Assembly: GCA_910588245.1 (NCBI GenBank)
Contig: CAJUQP010000059.1
Coordinates: forward strand, 1 to 15,746
From: an uncultured Muribaculaceae bacterium
GTDB taxonomy: Bacteria; Bacteroidota; Bacteroidia; Bacteroidales; Muribaculaceae
Direction: 5' to 3'
DNA length: 15,746 bases
Below, piece after piece: positions 6,824-13,160 of this stretch. Position 1 is the stretch's first letter. Each line of letters begins with the position of its first letter. The notes under the pieces are model-generated. The model saw only the letters and a program-made list of their open reading frames with translations. It was not told the origin of the DNA and searched no databases. The position numbers were made by a program, and so were the translations under genes.

Positions 6824-8188
6824 CTACAGCACGGCCAGCAGCCATGTGGCCACCATGACGTAGATGATAAGGCCCACGACGTCGTTGGTGATCTGTATGA
6901 AAGGACCCGTGGCCAGGGCAGGGTTGATCTTGATCTTCTCGAGCGTGAGGGGCACCAAGGCGCCGAACACCGTGGCGAATATGACCACAGCGAAGAGCGA
7001 CAGCGCCACGGCCAGCGCTATTGTGAACCGCATGTCGGCAGGCTGCGTGAAGAACACATAGAAATATACCACAACTGAGATGATCACGGCATTGAGTGTC
7101 GATACGAGGAATTCCCGCCCGATCTGCCCCCAGGCGTTCTTGATGTCGAGGCGTCCGTTGGCAAGACCCTGCACCACGATGGCCGAGGCCTGCACGCCGA
7201 CATTGCCGCCCGTGCCCATGATGAGGGGTATGAATATGGCGAGGGCCGTGACAGCGGCTATCTGGGCCTCGAATCCGACGAGTATCAGAGAGCTGACAAT
7301 TCCTCCCGCGATGCCTATGAGGAGCCAGGGTATGCGGGCTTTTGTCTGCTCCCACACCGAGTCCTGTGCGTCGACGTCCGACGAGATACCGGATGCCAGC
7401 TGGTAGTCGCGTTCGCTTTGCTCGCGCACCTCGTCCATGACGTCGTCGACAGTGATTTGCCCTACGAGGCGCCCTATGCCGTCGACCACGGGCATCGCCA
7501 CGAGGTCATACTTCTCGAAGTCGATGGCCACCTCATCGATAGGGGTTTCCGTGCGTACCGACACAGGGTCGGCTTCCATGACATGTTTTATCTTCGACAC
7601 CGACGGATGTGTGATCATCTTCTTCAGGGGGAGGATGCCACGGAGACGCTCGTCGTCGTCGATGACATAGACGTAGTAGATGTCGTCGAGTTCCTCGGCC
7701 TGACGGCGCATCTCCTTGAGGCAGTCGGGCATCGAGAGGTTTTCGTTGACCACGATCATCTCCGTGCCCATCATGCCGCCGGCAGTGTCTTCGTCATATT
7801 GGAGAAGGTCGACGATATCCCCGGCCTGTTCCACGTCTTCGATATTCTGGATCACTTCGTCGCGGTCTTCCTTGTCGAGCTCCTGGATGAGGTCGACGGC
7901 GTCGTCGGTGTCGAGAAGGTCGATGAAGTGTCCGATCTGCTCGGGATCCATACCCTCGAGCAGTTTCTTGCGGTCTTCCTCGTCGAGCTCCACGAGCACA
8001 TCGGCGCGTTTCTCCTTGTCGTCAATGAGGTTGAAGAGCCATTCAGCCTGCCGCAGGTTGAGCGACTGGAAAAGCTCGGCGATGTCGGCGGGGTGCAGTT
8101 CGCGGATCTCCTCGCGGGCCGCCTCGCTCTGCTGCGAATCGATTATCTCCTCGATGCGCTGTATGTCGATTTCTGTAAATTCCTTCAT
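6824..8188 (-). CDS. mgtE: MgtE-family magnesium transporter/channel
   Basis: A 454-aa inner-membrane Mg2+ channel gated by cytosolic Mg2+. Residues about 1-135 are the acidic helical N domain (repeats such as LHPADIAELFQ and LDEEDRKKLL), and about 138-265 hold two CBS domains (TEMIVVNENLSMPDCLKEM; ADPVSVRTETPIDEV). The C-terminal membrane domain (287-454) has about five spans. Family motifs are intact: GTGGNVGVQASA (326-337) and NPALATGPFIQITND (422-436), whose D436 corresponds to the pore aspartate that binds Mg2+. The ATG at 8188 was chosen; a longer frame would use a TTG at 8227 and add 13 residues that do not fit the family. TAATTTTG on the minus strand at 8232-8225 could be its -7 promoter element. 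It is separated from the decarboxylase upstream by terminators and followed by the repeat region. Confidence 0.96.
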   Translation of the reverse strand: MKEFTEIDIQRIEEIIDSQQSEAAREEIRELHPADIAELFQSLNLRQAEWLFNLIDDKEKRADVLVELDEEDRKKLLEGMDPEQIGHFIDLLDTDDAVDLIQELDKEDRDEVIQNIEDVEQAGDIVDLLQYDEDTAGGMMGTEMIVVNENLSMPDCLKEMRRQAEELDDIYYVYVIDDDERLRGILPLKKMITHPSVSKIKHVMEADPVSVRTETPIDEVAIDFEKYDLVAMPVVDGIGRLVGQITVDDVMDEVREQSERDYQLASGISSDVDAQDSVWEQTKARIPWLLIGIAGGIVSSLILVGFEAQIAAVTALAIFIPLIMGTGGNVGVQASAIVVQGLANGRLDIKNAWGQIGREFLVSTLNAVIISVVVYFYVFFTQPADMRFTIALAVALSLFAVVIFATVFGALVPLTLEKIKINPALATGPFIQITNDVVGLIIYVMVATWLLAVL

Positions 8189-8224
8189 TTCGGTGTGCGG
8201 GGCGCCATGGTTGGCGTATAGACG

Positions 8225-8232
8225 CAAAATTA
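8225..8232 (-). promoter_or_regulatory. Candidate -7 promoter element for mgtE
   Basis: Minus-strand TAATTTTG matches TAnnTTTG and lies 36 bp before the mgtE ATG. The nearest TTTG upstream is 27 nt away, longer than the usual 19-21, so only the -7 half is convincing. Confidence 0.35.
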
Positions 8233-8265
8233 CTAAAAAAAGTCCGTAATATTTCCCCGCAAAAT

Positions 8266-8288
8266 AAAAAAAGCACCTCCAGGCACTT
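8266..8288 (-). terminator. Weak second terminator-like hairpin after the decarboxylase gene
   Basis: Minus-strand AAGTGCC-TGGA-GGTGCTT can form a 7-bp stem (two G-U pairs) and runs straight into T7. It sits just beyond the strong terminator at 8297-8333 and could catch readthrough. Confidence 0.4.
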
Positions 8289-8296
8289 CAAGTCAT

Positions 8297-8333
8297 AAAA
8301 AAAGTCATCCGCGTCGCAATTGACGCGGATGAC
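8297..8333 (-). terminator. Intrinsic terminator of the PSD-family decarboxylase gene
   Basis: A perfect 12-bp GC-rich stem (GTCATCCGCGTC at 8304-8315 and GACGCGGATGAC at 8322-8333) with a 6-nt loop is followed on the minus strand directly by T7 (8303-8297). It lies 36 bp after the stop codon of the minus-strand gene. On the plus strand the stem is followed by CGTTTTT, so it may work both ways. Confidence 0.92.
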
Positions 8334-8368
8334 CGTTTTTCAATAATTCAGTGTGCTGATGCTAATGA

Positions 8369-9529
8369 TCAGAGCATCTCGATACCCTCTACAGCGGGAT
8401 AAGCCTTGGCTATGGCACGGCCATATTTGTAGTGCTCACCCTTGGTGGCTGTGAAGTGGACATTGGCGGCCTGTTCGAAGACCATCACGATGTCGCTTCC
8501 TCCGAACTGGAAGTAGCTGATCTCCTCGCCCTTGCGGAGCACACGTCCCGGTTCTGCGGTGACAACCACCGACGATACCTGGCCCATGCCCATCGGGAGG
8601 ATGGCTACAAGACCGATGGCACTCTGCATGATGACAAGACCACGGTTCTGCATGAATTCATATCCCGGAGCGTCGGGAGCGCCGAATTCGGATACTTTCT
8701 GGCCGTCGAGCTTGTTACGTCCTGTCTCGGGATCGGGCACAGCCACAACCTGCAGGTAGGTGGTGCCCATGATGTCGTGGGCCTCGAGCACACGTCCTGC
8801 CACAGGAGCGTGCTGACGGTGGTAGTCGTTCGGGCCGAGGAAGGAGTGTGTCCACATACCGCCTGCGAAACGGTCCTTGTAGGGGCTTCCTTCAAGCAGC
8901 TCGGAGATCTTCCAGTGTATTCCCTTGATTTCGATTGTGTCGTCGCCGCGCACTTCCCAGGCGCCGTCGAATGTAGCGTCGGCAGGCGAGGTGATCACTG
9001 TGCTGTCGGTGATGGCTGCCACAGGACGGGTGCCTGGCTTGCAGCTGCGGGCGAAGAAGTCGTTGTAGGTCTTCCAGCCGCCACGGGGCTGCAGATACTC
9101 GTCCATGTTGAACTCGGGCGATGCGTAGAACGATTTTACCGATTCGTCGGTGATCGATTCAGGAGTGTCAAGCCACATGCCGAGCTCCTTGATATATTTC
9201 TTCATCCATGCGGAGAGCTCTGTCAGAGGCTGCTCCACGTCGTGAGGTACGACTGCGTTCTGGAGCTCCAGTACCGGAGGCTGCTGGAGAATGAAATAGA
9301 ACTTGCAGATGTGGTTGAACATGGCGCGGCCGTAGAAATTCTCTACCGGCACCCAACGGAGGTTGGCGTCGAGCCAGTTGTAGTAGTCGTCGAGAGAGTT
9401 GATGTCGTCCATCTCTTTGACATTGTAAGATTTGGCTTTCTCGTATGCCTGTTGGAATTTGTCCTGCCAGCCGTTCTTTGCGATCATGTCGATCAATTCC
9501 TGTACCACAGGAAGATGTTGTGCGCTCAT
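8369..9529 (-). CDS. Pyruvoyl-dependent decarboxylase, phosphatidylserine decarboxylase family
   Basis: A 386-aa protein whose C-terminal two thirds is a PSD-type domain. The expected catalytic set is present: D184 in SPAD, H240 in YHRQHAPVAG, and S345 in FGGSD, where self-cleavage between G344 and S345 would make the pyruvoyl cofactor and split the chain into a large and a small subunit. The first about 150 residues (KYIKELGMWLDTPES, QPRGGWKTYNDFFARSCKPG) match the N-terminal extension found in the longer PSD-like enzymes. This length exceeds the short enzyme I remember as the usual phosphatidylserine decarboxylase of Bacteroidales. No membrane segment is evident. The product may be phosphatidylethanolamine, but the longer subfamily also includes amino-acid decarboxylases (fungal PsiD acts on tryptophan), so the substrate is open. 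It has its own terminator and a 219-bp upstream gap, so it is probably transcribed alone. Confidence 0.9.
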   Translation of the reverse strand: MSAQHLPVVQELIDMIAKNGWQDKFQQAYEKAKSYNVKEMDDINSLDDYYNWLDANLRWVPVENFYGRAMFNHICKFYFILQQPPVLELQNAVVPHDVEQPLTELSAWMKKYIKELGMWLDTPESITDESVKSFYASPEFNMDEYLQPRGGWKTYNDFFARSCKPGTRPVAAITDSTVITSPADATFDGAWEVRGDDTIEIKGIHWKISELLEGSPYKDRFAGGMWTHSFLGPNDYHRQHAPVAGRVLEAHDIMGTTYLQVVAVPDPETGRNKLDGQKVSEFGAPDAPGYEFMQNRGLVIMQSAIGLVAILPMGMGQVSSVVVTAEPGRVLRKGEEISYFQFGGSDIVMVFEQAANVHFTATKGEHYKYGRAIAKAYPAVEGIEML

Positions 9530-9748
9530 AATAGTTTAATAAAATTAAGGTTTGATAATTACGTTTGAATACCGACCTTGCGCAGACTTATAAGGCCTGT
9601 TGGACGACGTTCTCTGTTACAACGATCGGAAGACCAAATAAGTTCTTGTAGGTCACATATTTTTTAAAATTATTTTTATTACTTCTCTTGCCGGGCGTGA
9701 CCGACGCTGCGGATGGGGCAGTCCCGGTCTGAGGCCGACGCAGCCGGC

Positions 9749-10462
9749 TTATCTGTTCAGGATCTGGTTGACCCTCGCCTGCACTGCGGCATAGTCGGCT
9801 CCGAGCGCGGCCTTGCGCGACGGGTTGTTGCCGAATTCGCCGCGGATCACCTCGCGGGCTTCCTCCTCGATCCGGTCTGAATAAGCTTTCCCTTTTGCCG
9901 TGGCATCGGAGAGATTCCCGGATGCCGATTTTGCCAGTTTGTTGACCGCGGCTCCGGCTGCGGCCACACCTTGGCGCGCGGCGCCGGCTACGGCAGCCCC
10001 GGCCTTTGATGCCATGTCGCCGGCTTTGGCGGCCGCACCTTTCACTCCGCGGCTCACATACAGGAAGCCGGCCTCGGCCACCTTGCCCCCCTTCGACGCG
10101 CTCTCCACAGCGGCCTGGCGGCTGTCGCTGCGCGATGACAGCAGGGGATCCTCACGGCTCACAAGCCCTGTCACCATCATGCATATGGCGAATACCGCCG
10201 CTATGCCGATGAGCCATGCCAGACCTTTCGTCACTTTTCTTTCCCGGTGCTCAAGCGAGTCGGCCACATTCTCCTCCATCTCCGCCTCCTGAAGGCTGTC
10301 GGCGATCTGATCGGCATTGTAGTCGGCCTCGGATGCCACGTGGGCGGAATCTTCCGCGGCATAGTCGGGAATCTCTTTCTGAGAATTCATCTTTCTCACT
10401 CCTTTCACGAAATCCTTCCTGAATTCCGATTCGGTTCTTTCATTTAAATCAGTGCTTTTCAT
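9749..10462 (-). CDS. Single-pass membrane protein with Ala-rich stalk and C-terminal CW_7-like motif
   Basis: A 237-aa protein of unknown role. Residues 1-79 are hydrophilic and acidic, with basic residues (HRERKVTKG) just before one membrane span (81-101), which predicts the N-terminus inside the cell. Residues about 115-195 are rich in Ala, Gly, Lys and Ser (GAAAKAGDMASKAGAAVAGA), probably a helical periplasmic stalk. Residues 201-236 (EAREVIRGEFGNNPSRK, then ADYAAVQARVNQIL) closely resemble the Cpl-7/CW_7 repeat, a short domain that binds peptidoglycan fragments in phage lysozymes. I infer an inner-membrane protein that touches the cell wall. No catalytic domain is seen. The ATG at 10462 is given as start; the ATG at 10390 (residue 25) has a much better ribosome site, AAAGGAG with an 8-nt spacer, so a 213-aa form is possible. 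Confidence 0.75.
   Translation of the reverse strand: MKSTDLNERTESEFRKDFVKGVRKMNSQKEIPDYAAEDSAHVASEADYNADQIADSLQEAEMEENVADSLEHRERKVTKGLAWLIGIAAVFAICMMVTGLVSREDPLLSSRSDSRQAAVESASKGGKVAEAGFLYVSRGVKGAAAKAGDMASKAGAAVAGAARQGVAAAGAAVNKLAKSASGNLSDATAKGKAYSDRIEEEAREVIRGEFGNNPSRKAALGADYAAVQARVNQILNR
10399..10405 (-). promoter_or_regulatory. Strong Shine-Dalgarno before an internal ATG
   Basis: Minus-strand AAAGGAG lies 8 nt before the ATG at 10390. Such a clear site is rare in this window. It lies inside the longer reading frame, where it encodes Lys-Gly-Val, so it may be chance or may mark the true start of the CW_7-like protein. Confidence 0.4.
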
Positions 10463-10802
10463 AATCGTATGTTTTAAAAAGCCGTTGTGGTTCCCTGTGC
10501 CCCCGGAAGACGTCGCGGAATCCTGCCCGGCTTTATTATAAAGAATCAGGACCTAAAAATAAAAAAACTGAAGCCACGATAAGTTGCCTCCCTCCCCGGC
10601 ATTTTAAACATATTTAATTCATTTTTTTATATATGTGTGTATGGGGACCCCTCCGGAGTAAGCGTCTATGTGGAGTCGTATTAATCGACCGGGATTGACG
10701 GCGCTCTCTTTTTTCAGATAAAAATGATGAAAAAAACCGGATAAAAAGCGAGGAAAAACCATTAATATGACTTATTTTTGCAGAAAATAATGATCTGAGG
10801 TT
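10463..10802. other. Divergent intergenic region upstream of the CW_7-like gene and GH20 gene
   Basis: 340 bp without a convincing gene, AT-rich with A and T runs. It should hold promoters for both divergent genes. Two adjoining small palindromes, GGGGACCCC (10643-10651) and CTCCGGAG (10651-10658), stand out from the AT-rich surroundings. Minus-strand TATGTTTA (10612-10605) is one base from a -7 element. No riboswitch or RNA gene was recognised. Confidence 0.6.
10773..10780 (+). promoter_or_regulatory. Candidate -7 promoter element for the GH20 gene
   Basis: TATTTTTG fits TAnnTTTG and ends 22 bp before the ATG. No TTTG is seen at the matching -33 position, and the implied leader is very short, so support is modest. 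Confidence 0.35.
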
Positions 10803-13073
10803 ATGAAACGAATAAATATGTCATTGATGGCAGTAGCGAATGCGGCGATTATGACCCTCTCGGCTTTCGCGGTTGCGGCGGCTTCGCCTGCGGCTTCACG
10901 GGAGAAGGAGCCGGAAGTGAGATGGGAGATACTCCCGCCGGAGACCACTGCCGGGCGGTGTGTGCAGCGTCTCACGGTCACAGGGATAGATTCCGTCGCG
11001 AAGCTGTGTTTCAATCAGCTGCCGCGCACCTTGTCTATGGCCAGCGAGGGGGATACCGTCACTGAACTTCTCGCCGGATACTACGCCATAACCTCCCCGA
11101 AATTCGCTTCCGGAGCCGATAAGGCGGTCTTCGATGTTGAGATTGATCTGCCTGTGAGGTCGGTGGCGGAAGCCCCCGAATCATTCCATGCGATAACCCC
11201 GGGAGGACGCATAATCCAGGCGAAGCTTGTGCGTCAGGATATTCTTGATGCCTCCGCCTCCGATCCAAAGTGGACGAAATGGCGGCTCTCGGCCGATTCG
11301 CTTTACCGGCTTAACGAAAGGATCTCCGCCGGAAGACAACCGGGGCCTTTCGACATTGTCCCCTCTTTCAAAAGCGTGAAAGTCGGGAAAGGGAAATTCA
11401 AGGAGGGATCTCCCTTAAAGAGCCGGATAATAGAGCACTCCAACCCGGAATATTACAGGCTGACACTTACTCCGGAGGGAGCACTGATAGAGGGTGCGTC
11501 TCCGGCGGCGGTGCGCATGGCCGAGCGCACGCTCCGGCGCCGTCTCCTCGAACCGAACGGCGGCGAGATACCCAGCGCCGTGATCGAGGATTATCCCGAC
11601 TATCCCCATCGCGGCGTGATGATCGACATCGCCAGGAATTTCCAGACGCCCGCCACTATGCGCCGTCTCGCGGAGCTCCTTGCCGACTATCGTCTCAACC
11701 GCCTGCATTTCCATATCACCGACGACGAGGCCTGGCGCCTCGAGATTCCCGGACTCCCTGAACTCACGGAGGTCGGGGCGCGAAGGGGTTATACCCTCGA
11801 TGAGAAGGATTTCCTCAAGCAGATATTCGCGGGTGACGGCAATCCCGACTCCAGAGAGGGCACGGCCAACGGATACTTTACGCGCCGTGAATTCATATCC
11901 TTCCTCCAGCATTGCGACTCTCTCGGAATAGCGGTAATACCTGAGGTGGAATCTCCCGGTCATGCCCGCGCGGCTGTGAAGGCCATGGAAGCGCGGCTGA
12001 GGAATACCGGCGACGACACATACCGGCTTATCATCCCCGGTGATACTTCGCGCTACACCTCCGCGCAGCTATATCACGACAATCTGATGAATCCCGCCGC
12101 TCCCGGCACCTACCGTTTCATCGAGAAGGTGGTAGACGAGATCGCGCAGATGTACCGTGAGGCCGGAGTGCCTCTCCCCGGCATTCATTTAGGAGGCGAT
12201 GAAGTGCCCGACGGGGCCTGGGACGGGTCGCCGGAGGCCGTGGCACTGGCCGACAGCCTAGGAGTGAGCGGACGTCACGGCTTGCATGGCGTCTACGTCA
12301 GGAAAGTGGCCGATATGATGCGCCGCAAAGGCATACCTCTCTACGGCTGGCAGGACATATACACCGGATATGATGACACCCACCACCGTCAGGTGGCTCC
12401 CGCCACGGGAGGGGTAAACTGCTGGGTGACGCGTCTTGATCCGGCGAAAAACGTGGCTATCAAAGGACTGAAGGGTGGCTATCCCGTGATACTCAGCAAT
12501 GTCAATTATTTTTATCTCGACATGCTCTATTCGCCCGATCCGCAGGAGCGAGGCCTTTACTGGGGAGGATTCGTCGACGAACTCAAAGCTTTCTCAGGTT
12601 ATCCCGACAGTATATGTCCGCCGCAACCGGGCGCTCCCGGAAGGATAATAGGCGTGCAGGGGCAGCTCTTCGCCGAGACAATACGCGATGCCGCCATGAT
12701 GCACCGGCTCATATTCCCCAAGGTGCTCGGCCTGGCCGAGAGGGGATGGAACGGCACCCCGACCTATTCGGAAGCTGACTTCAATATAGAAGCTGACTTC
12801 AATATATTGGTGGGGGAGAAGGAAATTCCAAGGCTTGAAAGAGAGGGGATGGAATGGCATCTGCGTATGCCGGGCATAACTGAGCGTGGCGGAAAGATCC
12901 TCATGAATTCCCCCTATCCCTCCGCGGAGATACGCTACACCACCGACGGCACTGTGCCCGACGCGACATCCACGCTCTATCGATCACCCTTCACGAGAAA
13001 GGACGGCATGAAAGAGATAAGGGCCGTTCTGGTGAAAGAGGGGAATGTCTCCGGCGCCGCCATGTTGCCTTGA
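10803..13073 (+). CDS. Exported GH20 beta-N-acetylhexosaminidase
   Basis: A 756-aa glycoside hydrolase family 20 enzyme that removes terminal beta-linked GlcNAc or GalNAc, probably from host glycans or cell-wall material. Residues 1 to about 27 form a signal peptide (KR, then a hydrophobic run ending AVAAAS) with no lipobox cysteine, so it is exported rather than an obvious lipoprotein. An N-terminal non-catalytic domain precedes the TIM barrel, which starts near YPHRGVMIDIARNF (267-280) with the substrate Arg at 270. D466-E467 in HLGGDE are the catalytic pair for substrate-assisted hydrolysis. W516 and W649 fit the aromatic pocket. The C-terminus (about 700-750, YTTDGTVPDATSTLY) is a chitobiase/hexosaminidase C-terminal type domain. 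An 18-bp exact duplication gives EADFNI twice (657-668). Other in-frame ATGs lie at codons 6 and 9. No SusC/SusD pair is nearby. Confidence 0.95.
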   Translation: MKRINMSLMAVANAAIMTLSAFAVAAASPAASREKEPEVRWEILPPETTAGRCVQRLTVTGIDSVAKLCFNQLPRTLSMASEGDTVTELLAGYYAITSPKFASGADKAVFDVEIDLPVRSVAEAPESFHAITPGGRIIQAKLVRQDILDASASDPKWTKWRLSADSLYRLNERISAGRQPGPFDIVPSFKSVKVGKGKFKEGSPLKSRIIEHSNPEYYRLTLTPEGALIEGASPAAVRMAERTLRRRLLEPNGGEIPSAVIEDYPDYPHRGVMIDIARNFQTPATMRRLAELLADYRLNRLHFHITDDEAWRLEIPGLPELTEVGARRGYTLDEKDFLKQIFAGDGNPDSREGTANGYFTRREFISFLQHCDSLGIAVIPEVESPGHARAAVKAMEARLRNTGDDTYRLIIPGDTSRYTSAQLYHDNLMNPAAPGTYRFIEKVVDEIAQMYREAGVPLPGIHLGGDEVPDGAWDGSPEAVALADSLGVSGRHGLHGVYVRKVADMMRRKGIPLYGWQDIYTGYDDTHHRQVAPATGGVNCWVTRLDPAKNVAIKGLKGGYPVILSNVNYFYLDMLYSPDPQERGLYWGGFVDELKAFSGYPDSICPPQPGAPGRIIGVQGQLFAETIRDAAMMHRLIFPKVLGLAERGWNGTPTYSEADFNIEADFNILVGEKEIPRLEREGMEWHLRMPGITERGGKILMNSPYPSAEIRYTTDGTVPDATSTLYRSPFTRKDGMKEIRAVLVKEGNVSGAAMLP
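12771..12806 (+). repeat. 18-bp perfect tandem duplication inside the GH20 gene
   Basis: GAAGCTGACTTCAATATA occurs at 12771-12788 and again immediately at 12789-12806 with no difference. It keeps the frame and duplicates the hexapeptide EADFNI. Confidence 0.98.
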
Positions 13074-13084
13074 TTCCTCTTATT

Positions 13085-13121
13085 CCCTGCGGATGAGGGT
13101 ACAATTCCTGCATCCTGCGGG
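13085..13121. repeat. Imperfect inverted repeat between GH20 and peptidase genes
   Basis: CCCTGCGGATG (13085-13095) and CATCCTGCGGG (13111-13121) can pair over 10 bp with one bulged T and one G-U pair. No T run follows, so it is not a convincing terminator; it may be an attenuating or mRNA-stabilising structure. The gap here is 87 bp, so the two genes may or may not share a transcript. Confidence 0.35.
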
Positions 13122-13160
13122 ATCCAGACCATAAACTAATTAACCATCATTTACATTAAA

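Noticed and set aside
6783..7355. 190-aa minus-strand frame ending in the heptamer repeat
   Set aside because: It overlaps mgtE in another frame and is open only because the repeat has few stops; MgtE is the real gene.
7418..8221. 267-aa plus-strand frame opposite mgtE
   Set aside because: Shadow of the acidic N domain and CBS domains of MgtE, with a repetitive Val/Leu/Asp/Glu/His make-up.
8432..9568. 378-aa plus-strand frame opposite the PSD-family gene
   Set aside because: Antisense to a gene with a full catalytic triad, and no motif of its own.
9660..9748. GC-rich pairing region after the CW_7-like gene as an intrinsic terminator
   Set aside because: Several short stems are possible (for example GCTGCG with CGCAGC), but none is long or placed right before a T run, so no single structure could be supported.
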